This document shows positions 45,097 to 55,860 of a stretch of DNA of 64,000 nucleotides, piece by piece. This DNA comes from Ryuthela nishihirai. Lineage: Eukaryota; Arthropoda; Arachnida; Araneae; Heptathelidae. The translations under genes and the position numbers were made by a program. Each line of letters starts with the position of its first letter. Positions within the stretch are counted from its first letter, which is position 1. The stretch covers positions 11,297,901 to 11,361,900 of the forward strand of contig JAWZYU010000013.1 of the NCBI GenBank assembly GCA_038380435.1, given 5' to 3'. The notes under the pieces are model-generated. The model saw only the letters and a list, made by a program, of their open reading frames with translations. It had not been told where the DNA came from and did not search any database.

Positions 45097-47279
45097 GAAA
45101 GAACCGGCCAGGCCTAGCCCCTAATGCTAGGCCTGGCCGGCTAGGCTAGCCCCTAATGCTATGACCCCACCTTCTCGTGGTGTAGACCATAGGTACCTTT
45201 CAAAAGAGATACTCTCTTGTGGAAGTGAACGGAAGGGGAGGGCTGCCAGATTAGTGTGGCTTACTGATCTGGACAACTATGACTACTTTTCTTTTTTTTT
45301 CTACCCTGCTGAGGAGTGGTCAACCACACAGGGTCCTGGTGCTGGCCATATAAACCCACTGGACAGATACATGGCTCTGAGCTTGATTATGGATCCTGAT
45401 TTTGCTGCACTGGTGGGCTCCTGTGGAGGGAAAATCTTCCACTGTGTTTTCTGTTTCTTTGTGGGTTGACAGCCCCAAGTGAATAGATTCACAGGATATG
45501 TTTATCAGCTGGTGGATAATCCTGAGCAGAGGTCATCGCATGCACCTGAACTCTTTGCTTCTATTGGCATCGTCAAATTCTACATTGGAGGAAGACTTCC
45601 AGTGTAGATGGCTTCAGCCTTTAGCAGTGGGGGAACGGGTCTTTGCCCCATGCCTGCGATTAGGGGGCTGTTTGATATTGTCGGCATTCCTTCTCTCAAT
45701 AAACATAGTTTCTTTAAACATCCGACTAACCATTTTCTCTCCATAGGTAGTTGGAATGTGAGGACTCTGCACAGAGCTTTTTCTCTTGATGTCCTCACAC
45801 AAGAATTCCACCATTATAATTTAGATATTCTCGGCTTGCAAGAGACCAGATGGACAGATAAAGGTCAGATTCTCAACAATAATCTTAAATTTCTCTTTTC
45901 AGGGAGGGACGACAATAAGCATCACCAAGGCATGGGTCTGCTTCTCAGCAGTGTGCACACTAGTGATGCTCTTCTAGGATATGAGTGCATTAATGAAAGG
46001 TTACTTACAGCAAAATTTCAGATAAGCATTAAAGACGAATGTTATCTGCTGTTATGTCCCCACTGAAGTTGACAATGAAGATGAAAAGGAGAGATTTTAA
46101 GAACAACTGTAGGATATTTTGAATTCTGTCAAGAAAGGAGATATTACCCATGTTCTAGGTGACTTCAATGCCAAAGTTGGTACTGACTCTGACCTTTGGG
46201 GAGGGGTGATAGACACTTTTGGTATTGTCAGCTACAATGGCAATGGGCAACATCTCCTACAGGTAAGTAAACTCAATGGTTTCAGAATAACTAACACTTA
46301 TTACAAACACTGCGACGTATATAAGTACACATGGGTTTCACCAAATGGGCTGCATAAGAATATGACTGATTATATATTTATTAACAGCAAATAGGCTACT
46401 TCTGCTAGAATACCAGATCATATAGGGGAGCTGAAATTGGATCTGACCATTAGCTTGTTAAAAGTGTCTCGCAACTTAAACTTAAAAAGTGTTGCACTAA
46501 GGTTAAAAAATTTACCTTTAATTCTGAAGCTCTGAAAATTAGCTTATCATGCTAATTTTCAGAGCTTCAGAAAATTAGCATGATAAAATTAGCATGATAA
46601 TTTTAAATTAGCATTTAAAAAGAAGCTTATCATGGTAAGCTAAAGCTTAGAATGATAAGCTACTTAGTCATTATGACAATCATGGTATGCTTACTACTGA
46701 AGTTGAGGAAGAATGGGATCATTTTAAACAGGCTTTTTTGGACACTAACAGTATTCTTTTAGGAAAAAAGGAGCAGAAGAGACAGATCTGAGTGATAAGG
46801 CACTTGAGCTTATTTTGTAAAGAAAGAACTGCAGGAATGTCCTTAATCAATACCCTACTAGTCCTAATAGAAAGCATTACAGAGAACTTAATAAATGTGT
46901 AAAAGATCAGTTAGCTGCTGATAAGAATCTTTGGCTTGATGGTTTGGCTGACAAAGCTGAGGAAGCAGTTAGACATAACAACTGGCCGAGAGCTGTATCA
47001 AATAGTTAATGTTTTATGTGGTAGAAAACTAACAGGTATACAGGGATTGAAGGATAAACAAGGTAAGGCTATAGAAGGTGAGGATTCTGTCATGGCTAGG
47101 TGGGCTGAGCATTTCAGCGATATTCTAAACAATGCGGTTAGTTCTATTCCCATTATTTGCAATGATGATAGATGCATTGATGGCTTTAATGGTGGCCTTT
47201 AACACAATCTGAAGTTATTTCAGCTATTTCTAAACTTAAACTTCATAAATCCCCAGGGGTAGATGAAATTACTACGGAA

Positions 47280-48704
47280 ATGCTTAGAGCTGGGAATGTT
47301 TCGGTTACCACTTGGATGACTGAAATTCTGAATATCTTTTATGATAAAGGCATGGTTCCTAAAGATTTTACCAGAGCTATTGTTATCCCTATTTTCAAAA
47401 AAGGTGATCGCAGTTCTTGTGATAACTATAAGGGTATCAGCCTACTCTCTGTTCCAGGTAAAGTTCTTTCCATGATTGTGCTTAATAGAATTAAGAATCT
47501 GGTTGACAGTCAATTGTGTGATGAGCAATGTGGATTCAGAAGTGGTAGGGGATGTGTGGATCAGATATTTTCACTTAGGCAGATTCTTGAGAAATGCTTA
47601 GAATTTCAAAAACCTTTGGTTGCTAGCTTTGTTGATTTCAAAAAGCCTTTCGACTATGTTGATCGTCATAATTTGTGGTTGATTGTGAAATCATATGGTA
47701 TACCAGACAAGTTAGTTAACGTAATGAAAGCTCTCTATAATAACACTGAGTCGTGTGTGAGAGTTGGTAAGTCTTGTAGAAATTGGTTTAGCATTACTTC
47801 TGGTGTTCGACAAGGGTGCATTTTGTCTCCTTTTCTCTTTAGTTTGGTTATTAATTATGTTATGCGAAATTCGCTTCAAGGGAAAGATTTTGGCCTTAAA
47901 TGGACTGGAGATACGAAAATTTCTGATTTATATTATGCTGATCATTTAGCCCTATTGGCAAATGATGTTGATGAGATTAACTCTTTCATTCGAGCTGTTG
48001 ATGAGACTGGTAGTAGAGTAGGTTTGGTTATAAACAGAGAGAAAACTAAAGTGATGAAAATTGGTCAGGCAGGCTGTGATTCAGTTACTCTGAATGGTTG
48101 CAGTTTTGAGCAGGTGTCACAGTTTAATTATCTTGGGAGCTATGTAACAGATAATGGTGATGTGCGGCATGAGATTAACAGACGAATAGGGATTGCTGTC
48201 GGGACTTTTAAGAATCTATGGAGAGTGTGGAGAAATAGGCGTATACACCTAAAGACTAAAATTAGACTGTATAATAGTTTGGTTCTTTCTAGGGTTAGTT
48301 ATGGTAGTGAAACGTGGACACTTTGTAAACAAGATAACAGGAAACTAGATGCTTTTGATTCCAGATGCTTACGCAGTATCTTGGGTATTAGGTGGTTTAA
48401 CTTTGTAACTAATGATGAGGTTAGGCAAAGGAGTTTGCAACCTCCTTTAAGCAGCATATTGTGCAGAGAGAGACTCCGTTGGTTTGGCCATGTTGCCAGT
48501 ATGAATAATTATAGATTGGCGAATAGGGTTATGAACAGTGTGCCTAGAGGCCTCAGAAGGAGGGGGAGACCAAGGATGCGGTGGGCAGACAATGTCAAAC
48601 AGGACCTTGTTAGAATTGGTGTGCAGTGGCCAGATGCAGTAGATGTAGCTCAGGATAGACTTGCTTGGAGAACTAAATTGCATGGTCTGGTTGGACCTCC
48701 GTAG
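47280..48704 (+). CDS. RTE reverse transcriptase frame, 474 codons, catalytic box mutated
   Basis: Open for 474 codons. RT motifs run in order: IPIFKKGDRSSCDNYKGISL (about residues 39-58), LCDEQCGFRSGRGCVDQIFS, ASFVDFKKPFDYVDRHNLW (motif A; Pro replaces the usual Ala of KAFD), SGVRQGCILSPFLFSLV (motif B) and SDLYYADHLALLAND (motif C). Motif C reads YADH where the family has YADD, so one catalytic Asp is lost. The C-terminus has the RTE-type basic tail RRGRPRMRWADNVKQD and AQDRLAWRTKLHGLV. The frame begins inside the polyprotein, and the ATG is arbitrary. The enzyme is probably inactive. Confidence 0.9.
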   Translation: MLRAGNVSVTTWMTEILNIFYDKGMVPKDFTRAIVIPIFKKGDRSSCDNYKGISLLSVPGKVLSMIVLNRIKNLVDSQLCDEQCGFRSGRGCVDQIFSLRQILEKCLEFQKPLVASFVDFKKPFDYVDRHNLWLIVKSYGIPDKLVNVMKALYNNTESCVRVGKSCRNWFSITSGVRQGCILSPFLFSLVINYVMRNSLQGKDFGLKWTGDTKISDLYYADHLALLANDVDEINSFIRAVDETGSRVGLVINREKTKVMKIGQAGCDSVTLNGCSFEQVSQFNYLGSYVTDNGDVRHEINRRIGIAVGTFKNLWRVWRNRRIHLKTKIRLYNSLVLSRVSYGSETWTLCKQDNRKLDAFDSRCLRSILGIRWFNFVTNDEVRQRSLQPPLSSILCRERLRWFGHVASMNNYRLANRVMNSVPRGLRRRGRPRMRWADNVKQDLVRIGVQWPDAVDVAQDRLAWRTKLHGLVGPP

Positions 48705-48716
48705 CCCATGGCTGCT

Positions 48717-48777
<61 letters not shown>
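48717..48777. repeat. (GAT)n microsatellite, RTE 3' tail
   Basis: About 20 GAT/TGA units directly after the RTE 3' end (GGCTGCTTGATGATGATG). RTE elements commonly end in short tandem repeats. Confidence 0.95.
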
Positions 48778-48778
<1 letters not shown>

Positions 48779-49039
48779 CCATAAGATATTATTTTGCTTT
48801 CAAGTTATAAATCTTTTGGCCTTTTTTTTTCTGTTTACTGATGACATAAGTTTATTCAAGATTAAATATATTGGTGCTTCTACACAGTATTCTATGCATA
48901 AATTTTAGAAGATTGAATTTAGGCTAAATTAAATGAGAATAAAATTATTTCTCTGTCATACTTAATTATGGGATGGCCACAGTCAAAGCTATAAAATGCA
49001 AACATTTGTACCCTTCTTGCTAGCGATGAGTTCTGGCTC
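48778..49039. other. AT-rich sequence, no feature
   Basis: Nothing recognised. Confidence 0.5.
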
Positions 49040-49695
49040 AAACTTTATTGGGCCATCTTTTACAGATGGTAGCCTCCCATCATGGCGATCCAACATGTCC
49101 TTTAACTTGCACAGGCTATGACTCTCCGGCTGTTGGTTGGTTGTTTTACTTCTGAGTGGCATTTTTTGCACACAATGGGCTAAACGGCCAGGTCACAAGG
49201 ACCACAAAGGTTCAGAGAAGGTTGGGGCGAGGGGACCCACTGGAACAGCTGTTGGGAGACAAACAGTAGTCTCCCATCAAGGCCATCCAGCGTGTTCTTT
49301 AACATTCACAGGGTATGGGTTCTCCCGCACACAGAGCCACGGCTTTACATCACATCCAACAGATGGCAGCCTTTCTAAGCCTATCGGTGTCCCCTACTGA
49401 CCATGGGCAGGATGGGGAGTTTTGGGGAGATAAATCTCAACGCTGACCCAGCTGGGACTTGAACCTGGGAACTGCAGATTAAGAGCCTGGTGTGCTACTG
49501 ACTGAGCCACTCCCTGGCTCTCTGGCATACAGGGCCTTGGCTTAACTCTATACAACAGATGGTGGCCTTTTGAAGCCTATCAATGACCGAGGCAAGGCAT
49601 GAAGCTTTGAAGACATAAATCAATCTGGCCCAGGTGGAACTCAAAGTTGGGAACTGCAGATTACGAGGTTGATGTGCCACCGACTTACCACCTAC
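49040..49695 (-). repeat. Old SINE1 copy split by a younger SINE1
   Basis: Left part 49,040-49,125 (CAGATGGTAGCCTCCCATCA … GCTATGACTCTCCGG). Right part 49,516-49,695 (CTCTCTGGCATACAGGGCCT … CAAAGTTGGGAACTGCAGAT). Together they make one diverged SINE1. The younger copy at 49,126-49,515 sits between CTCTCCGGC and CTCTCTGGC, a likely mutated target duplication. Confidence 0.75.
49126..49515 (-). repeat. SINE1, full-length copy inside another SINE1
   Basis: Complete antisense SINE1 with tail (GGTTGGTTGTTTTACTTCTG), body and head (GACTTGAACCTGGGAACTGC). Length is ~390 bp. Confidence 0.88.
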
Positions 49696-49749
49696 ACCCC
49701 ATGTTCAGGATAGCCCTACTATGATGTTTAAATTGAAGGAGGCTAGATG

Positions 49750-49905
49750 ATTTTAAAGAGATTTTCACTTATCTCCTAACAGTTGCCCAGATCCCCTTCC
49801 GCTTCTCAACTCTGAGCCCTGGGACGGAGAGGGAGGGGTGTCCTTGTGACCTAATCTTTAGCCCATTATGTATACAAAAACGCACCTCTCAGTGGTAACA
49901 CTTTT
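49750..49905 (+). repeat. SINE1 3' fragment, diverged
   Basis: ATCTCCTAACAGTTGCCCAG, TCTGAGCCCTGGG, CTTTAGCCCATTATGTATAC and GCACCTCTCAGTGGTAACAC follow the SINE1 3' order in sense. Confidence 0.65.
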
Positions 49906-50104
49906 CAAAACTTGCACAGCAATGATGGGCATAACTGTTTTTCGAATGGCAACAAAATTACGCATCTTCCAAATATCTGTTTATAGAATTCAATATTGGA
50001 AGGAAAAATTATAGAGATAATAATTAATAAACCAAAATATTTTTAATTATCAGGCTTTTCAAATATTTGGTTAACACTTTCATTAATGCAAGTTAATTGA
50101 ACAA

Positions 50105-50245
50105 ATAAATAAACACCCCTCAAGCTCCCTTGCCACATATATCTTACAGGTGCCTTTCAGCATAATATCCTTTTCTTTTATGCAGGACTTGAATCTGATT
50201 CCTATGATCAATAGCCAAGCAAGCTAACAATTCAGCCACAGGGAT
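50105..50245 (-). repeat. SINE2 copy, internally deleted
   Basis: Tail AAATAAATAAACACCCCTCA, body remnant TTACAGGTGCCTTTCAGCAT and head CAGGACTTGAATCTGATTCC … GCTAACAATTCAGCCACAGG. The ~80-bp middle of the body is missing. Confidence 0.7.
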
Positions 50246-50346
50246 GAATAAATGATTTCTTAAAAATAAATTTTTTGAAAGAGGGGGTGATTGCACCTTC
50301 AGTCTGCCCCCTTCTTTGTTACTAAGAGATAACTCATAGCTATATA

Positions 50347-51555
50347 CACTGATCAGCAATACATTAAAACCACCTCTGCATTATGCAAAGATGTGTGTGT
50401 GCAGCCAATCAATGTCATGTGCCAAGGTCATGAATGATATATAAAATACCTGGGTCGAGCTCTCACAGGCAGTATTTCATTTTGTCTCAACATGGGAAAA
50501 GCAAAGGATTTCTGATTTTGACAAAGGTCAAATTGTTATGGCAAGAAGCCTTGGTAAGAGAATCTCTGAAACAGCAATGCTGGTAGGCTGCTCACGCTAT
50601 GCAGTAGTTAGTACCTATCAAAGATGGTCCAAAACAGGTAACACTTCAAGCCATCGACAAGGCATGGGCCAGCCACGCCTCATTGATGCCAGTGGTCAGC
50701 GCAGGCTATCTTGTCTTGTCCACAGCAACAGGAGGGATATTGTGGCAGACATTATCCATAATTTCAATTGTGGTAAAGGGCACAATGTGTCCGAACACAC
50801 AGTTCATCATAAGCTCTTGGATATGTGTCTCTGCAGCCACAGACCCATTCATGTCCTATGCTGTTCACCATTGTCAATGCTTGCAGTGGGCACATAATCA
50901 TCGACATTGGACCATAGAAGACTGAAAGAGGGTTGTATGGTCAGGCGAATCCCGTTTTCTGTTACACCATGTGGATGGATGAGCTCATGTGTGACATTTA
51001 CCCATGAAAGCCTTCTCACCTGGATGCACTGTGGGATGGATCCAGGCGGCTGGAGGGAGTGTGATGGTCTGGGCAATATTTTCTTGGGGAACACTTGGAC
51101 CAATTATCCATGTAGAGCAAACTCTGATGGCTGTCACCTACCTGAACATCATAGGCCTTCCAAGTAAACCCCTTTATGCGACTGTATTCCCTGGTGGAGA
51201 TGGTGTCTTTCAACAAGACAATGCCCCATGTCACACTACAAAGAAGGTTCAGGAATGGTTCCTAGAACAATGATGAGGAATTCCATTTATTGCCATGGCC
51301 CCCAAATTCACAGAACACAAATCCTATCAAGCACTTGTGGTTTGAGTTGGAGAAACGGGTACGAGTAGCATCACCCTAACCATGCAATTTATGGGAACTG
51401 CAGGATCTTATGTTGCAGTCATGTTACCATATATCAAGCAACACCTACCAACATCTCATTGAATCTATGCCTCATCGGGTGAGAGCTCTTTTGGCAGTGA
51501 GAGGAGGACCTACATCATATTAGGTAGGTGGTTTTAATATTTTGGCTGATCAATG
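50347..51555 (+). mobile_element. Tc1-like transposon (family Tc1-B), copy 2
   Basis: Ends CACTGATCAGCAATACATTA and the complement of CATTGATCAGCCAAAATATT, with TA at 50345-50346 and 51556-51557. The transposase relic starts near 50,491 (MGKAKDF) and includes [20 protein letters not shown] (HTH), WTIED near 50,923, GGSVMVWAIFSWGTLGPIIH and VFQQDNAPCHTTKKVQEWF. Frameshifts and a stop after WFLEQ make it inactive. It lacks the 253-bp duplication of copy 1. Confidence 0.92.
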
Positions 51556-51569
51556 TATGTATATATATA

Positions 51570-52142
51570 CACAAGTATTGGACTGAAAAATGGAAATAGT
51601 TCTATGTTATATCAATAGATAATCACTTTCAGAGCTCAATAACTTCAATATGATTTTTAGTGAAAAATATGTCTAATGATAAATTTAAGACCTCAATCAA
51701 ATCTACCTAAATTCATATTTTAAGCAACATTTTTTCAGTATTCAAAGCATTATAAATGCTTAAATATTTAACAGGCTACAAAAAAAAAAAGGTTGACCCC
51801 AAATTTCAATTAGAATTAAAAGAGATTAAGAGATCAGTAACAGGTGCAATGCACCCTACATTCTACTAGAATCAACTATGATCTCCGATCTTTTAAACAT
51901 GTTTTAATTAAATTTTGGGGTCGATTTTTTTTGTACTTGTTAAATATATTTCCAGCATTCATAAGTCTTTGAATACTGAACAAATATTGTTTAAATTCGA
52001 GATTTAGACAGAATTTATTGAGATTTTTATCTTTACATATATTTTTCTTTAAAAAATCACATTGAAGAAGTTATCGAGCTCTTAATGATTTTATATTGAG
52101 ATAATATGAAAACTGTTTCCATATTTCTGTCCAATACCTGAA
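51570..52142. mobile_element. MITE with ~250-bp terminal inverted repeats
   Basis: TA at 51568-51569 and 52143-52144. The left end CACAAGTATTGGACTGAAAA and the right end (reversed) TTCAGGTATTGGACAGAAAT continue as imperfect inverted repeats for most of each half (for example TTCAGTATTCAAAG on both arms and GACCCCAAATTT / GACCCCAAAATTT near the centre). No ORF. A mariner/pogo-like MITE is likely from the TA target. Confidence 0.75.
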
Positions 52143-52144
52143 TA

Positions 52145-52609
52145 TAATACAAAGGCTTTTTTGTTTTGAGGATAAGCAGGTATGCCCCTTATCCAGACCT
52201 GTTTTTATCTGTATAAAATGAAATTTATTATCTTTCAGTTGAGAATTTGTTAATTAACGATTTTTAATACACACTTGATGATATTTTTCTTTACCTCATT
52301 TTCGACTAGACTACATTTCCACAATTTTGATACCAAAAGCAAAGTGCAAAATCGAATTATTCCTCAAAATGCACGACTCAAATTTGGAGTTCGTTATACA
52401 ACATTTCTAAAAATGATTTTGTAATTTTTTTTTGTAATACTAATTTGTATTTTTGTTTAATTTCTTTCATGCATTTGGGCCTCGACTCTCAAAATAACAT
52501 TGTTGCAAGACCACAGTATCCCAACATTTTTTCCTAGAAAAGATGTTATGTATAATAATAATTTCTAATAATATTTGATTCAAAAAGTATAGAACTATTT
52601 TCACTCATA
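52145..52609. other. AT-rich sequence, no feature
   Basis: Nothing recognised. Confidence 0.5.
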
Positions 52610-52825
52610 GATTAGAAAACATCAAGTACTGGATCATCGATCCTATTCTCAATGATTTGGAAGCATCGAATGCCAGAATGGTATTCTGGTTCAGTTATTT
52701 GAAAACATCAAGTACCAGAACGGCATTTCATTTTAGTAATTCGCAAACATTGAGTACCAGAAAAGTGTGTCTGGTTCAGTGATTTTAAACATTGATTACC
52801 GGAAAGGCATTCCAATTTAGCTGTA
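52610..52825. repeat. Diverged minisatellite, about 5 x 43 bp
   Basis: Units start near 52,610, 52,654, 52,697, 52,739 and 52,782. The shared core is AAACATCAAGTACCAGAA followed by a GGCATTCTGGTTCAGT-like end. Confidence 0.75.
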
Positions 52826-53439
52826 ACATTGCTTCTGGTAATTACTTTCCCTATTCAAAAAGTCACGCTTCGCCATTGTTTATAACTCTGTGAATGTATC
52901 TGAACCAGTGGAACCTTCGCAGGTGGTCCCATCACCACAGACAGAAGCCCACACTGAGGGGCTGTTGTTTGCCCAGGCCTGACTTAAAACTAATATAAAA
53001 TAAAAAGGAAGATATAAAAATCAAAAGAAGAAAAAAAAAAAGCACCTGCTATACTATTCTGATATTTGTTTTATCAATTGCATAAATCAAATTAAAAAAA
53101 ATATATAAACAATTATTTTCAAGTTCAAGAAATAGTTTAGAAATGTTATGTTTCTGCTATTTAGTAAGGAGCTTTTAATCAAAAAAAATTATTAATGCTT
53201 TCAGAATTATATATCACTCTGCCTGAAAATAGTTCAGGTATTGCAGTTTTGAAAAAAAAAAAATTGTTGTCATAGATCATCTGGGGAAAAACATGAAAGT
53301 GAGTGAAAAATAATTGCTGGAGTGAAAAATAATTGCTCCCATTGCTGGAGAGAATTTTGCAAAAAATTTTCCAAAAATGAAACAGGAAACAAAATGATCA
53401 AACTTATCCAAAACTGAAGTAAATGAATTTATATTTTCA
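52826..53439. other. AT-rich sequence, no gene
   Basis: A short repeat GGAGTGAAAAATAATTGCT occurs near 53,300-53,330. Otherwise there is nothing to support. Confidence 0.45.
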
Positions 53440-53653
53440 ATATAACATTAAAGACTTGATGCCCCCATCAAAGATTTTAATGAGAGCAAGAAAGGTAGGT
53501 TTTATCAACAATTTCAGGATAATTTAAAATTCATCAAGAAATGAGATATATTACCCTTGGGTGATTTCAATGCTAAAGTTGGTATTGATTCTGACCTTTT
53601 AGGAGGGATGATAAGTCCCTTTGGTATTGGTGGCTGCAATAGCAAGGGGCAAC
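53440..53653 (+). pseudogene. RTE LINE endonuclease fragment, continued at 54,408-54,774
   Basis: TTTATCAACAATTTCAGGAT, then LGDFNAKVGIDSDLLGG. The copy is split after GGGCAAC by an LTR-like element and resumes at 54,408 with the frame RITNTYCKHHEYNKYTWVSQ, NITDYILINNKWAS. It retains Tyr/Gln codons where the 18.4- and 46.1-kb copies share stops, so it derives from a different source. It is truncated at about 54,774. Confidence 0.85.
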
Positions 53654-54407
53654 GTGATGGTCCACCCATTGACCTATAGTTTTCCTTAGTCAGTTTTACT
53701 TTATTTACGTTATATTTATCATTTTGGGGATTATTTTTAGTTGGCCATCATTTTTCCTCATTCTGAAAAGTCAGAGTTGCACATGTGTAACTCCGACTTT
53801 TGAATGACAGCCACTAATGCGCATGTTTAGGACATGCCCCCTCTTGCATCATAGCTAGCGTGAGTGCGCAATCATCAGACTATGAAAATGATTTTCCCAG
53901 TGTGCAACACACGTCAGTTGTATGCCGCATGCATACTAAGTGATGTTAGGTCACAGAGTCAGTAATGTAGAAATGATAGTAGATGGAGTCAGACAGTGAT
54001 GGAAGGTAATAATGATAGTGGAGAATGAGAATGATGGTAACTGAGAAGTTTGTCAATTTTGGAGATGTTGAAATGAGTTTTTATTTGCTCAGAATACTTT
54101 TGTATTTATCAGTTTATGGTGATCGTGAATTTTTTGGAAAATAAACTTTGTTATATGAATATTTTGACTTTGCTATTTTTTCTCTTGAGCAACAATAATT
54201 GATTTTGATTAAGATTTAAATTTAAAAAATTTGACAATATTTTGATTTCTTACTCAATAAGTAATGCCCATATACCTAACGAACCCTCATTTAACTTTAT
54301 TTGGCAAGTTAATATTGCCTGGCGTCTGACATGCTATCAGGAGTTTTAATTTATCAGTCAAAAGGTCCAAAGTAAAAAAGTTTAAAAATCTTTTGGAGCC
54401 TTATACA
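53654..54407 (+). mobile_element. LTR-like element L1A, copy B
   Basis: Starts TGATGGTCCACCCATT (53,655) and ends TTTTGGAGCCTTATACA (54,407). CAAC occurs at both junctions (53650-53653, 54406-54409). A GGAAAATAAACTTTG polyadenylation-like site and TTATTTGGCAAGTTAATATT are shared with copies A and C. Non-coding, ~750 bp. Confidence 0.8.
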
Positions 54408-54859
54408 ACATTTTCTCTAGGTAAGTAAATTTAATGGTTTGAGAATAACTAACACTTATTGCAAACACCATGAATATAATAAATACACATGGGTTTCACA
54501 AGACAGGTTGCATAAGAATATAACTGATTACATATTAATTAACAACAAATGGGCGAGTTCTGCAAGAAACACCTGGTCATGTAAGGAAGCTGAAATTGGA
54601 TCTGACATTTACCTGGTTAAAAGTGTCTTGCAACTTAAACTTAAGAAGTGTTGTGCTAAGGTTAAAAAAGTTACCTTTAACATGAAGCTCTGAAAGATCC
54701 AGTTATAGCCAAAGCTTACTATGATATGCTATACAGTCAATATAATGATAGTGGTTTACTTACTGATGAGTTGAGAAACTTAATTCTGAATAAAATAATA
54801 ACAAAGTTGCCTGAAACAAAAGTAATTTCTTTGAAAAAATCTTTCTTAATGTGATAGTC

Positions 54860-55860
54860 TGCAACACAAGGTCTCCTAAAACACAGTCATATTACATTTC
54901 TTGAACTGAAAGCACTTCAGTGGGGTTAATTTTGTGCTATGCTCAATACACATTTTCTGCATGGCTGTTTCCTCATGTGATTTTGAAACCAAAAGGAGGC
55001 CTTTACTAAATGAAATTATGTCTCTTTCTTCAAGCACACTTTTTTTTTTTATCTCAGCTTTAGGCCAACCATTTCTGTTGTTTTCATTCCTTATAATGCC
55101 TGGTACAATGCTGGAGAAGAATACTAGTGGCCCATATAGACAAGGAAGCCCTGGTTGGGTATACTGCCCATCAATTTTAGAACAACATGGGCACCATACA
55201 ATGCTGCTGGCTGCTTTGAACAACTGTGCAATATCATGAAGAAAATTGCTGAGTTTAGCTAAAAGATTATAGCCAGGTTCACCTCTCTTTGGCCTCACAA
55301 TGTTGTTATCACTAAAATGCAAACACTGGAGTAATACAGCAAATCTACTTTGTGATATGATGCTTGGAAAGAATGTAGAGTGTAGTGAGAAAAAACAGTT
55401 GACCAGTATTCCACTATAGGCTGCTTTCTAATAAGTCCCATGTTAAGTAGAGCTAAAAAACTTTTAATTTCAGCAGTTGTTGCGAGTTTCTGACTAAGTC
55501 TGGTTACCCTTGGCAAGGGACTTTCAGAATCAGTTTCATGCTGTTGAAGCAAACCCTGAATATAAATATTAGTTTGCTATGAAATCTCTTCCAATGTTCC
55601 ATCAGTTAAAAACAATTTGGGGGAAATCTAAGGTATTATGAATTCTCCATGAATTTCACTGAATTCCCCATGCTAGGACTAATTTGGGCTGCAAACACAT
55701 GATGTACTGGGAAAATTGAACATTTTTAATCAGAAAGCCTTTTCCAGCCCTAATGGGGTAAAGCCCACATCATCTTCACTCAAATCCTCTGATCCTGAAT
55801 CATCAAGAAATTCCAAAAAAAAAAAAAATAAATAAATAAATAAAAATAAAAAACCTTCAT
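54860..55860 (-). pseudogene. piggyBac transposase relic
   Basis: The minus strand reads, in order, an acidic N-terminus near 55,800-55,730 (EFLDDSGSEDLSEDDVG), then TTAEIKSFLALLNMGLIRK and VEYWST (55,295-55,552), then MHFSDNN..RPKRGEPGYNLL (55,322 downwards). A poorly matched C-terminal part follows. These are piggyBac/PGBD landmarks (EIKAFxGLLIxMG, YWST, FLxFxDN, DPLYKIRP). Length is about half the family's usual 550-600 residues, with frame breaks. The catalytic Asp context is not preserved. Confidence 0.75.

Larger units (their letters stand above)
45097..48777 (+). mobile_element. RTE-clade LINE, best preserved copy
   Basis: The 5' leader contains a short hairpin (45,104-45,140). APE-type endonuclease frames follow: 45,608-46,066 with IGSWNVRTLHRAFSLDVLTQ, LDILGLQETRWTDKGQ and HHQGMGLLLS, then 46,119-46,394 with THVLGDFNAKVGTDSDLWGG, YNGNGQHLL, YKYTWVSPNG and DYIFINSK. 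A linker at 46,936-47,202 leads to the long RT frame (47,280-48,704) and a (GAT)n 3' tail. Several frameshifts and stops split the endonuclease from RT. Endonuclease nicking and target-primed reverse transcription would be the role of an intact element. The clade assignment rests on motif order and the microsatellite tail. Confidence 0.92.

Noticed and set aside
48447..48782. Poly-Ser ORF on the minus strand
   Set aside because: It is the (GAT)n tail of RTE read antisense.
52610..52825. CRISPR-like array
   Set aside because: Spaced repeats of 43 bp without unique spacers in eukaryotic DNA; a minisatellite explains it.
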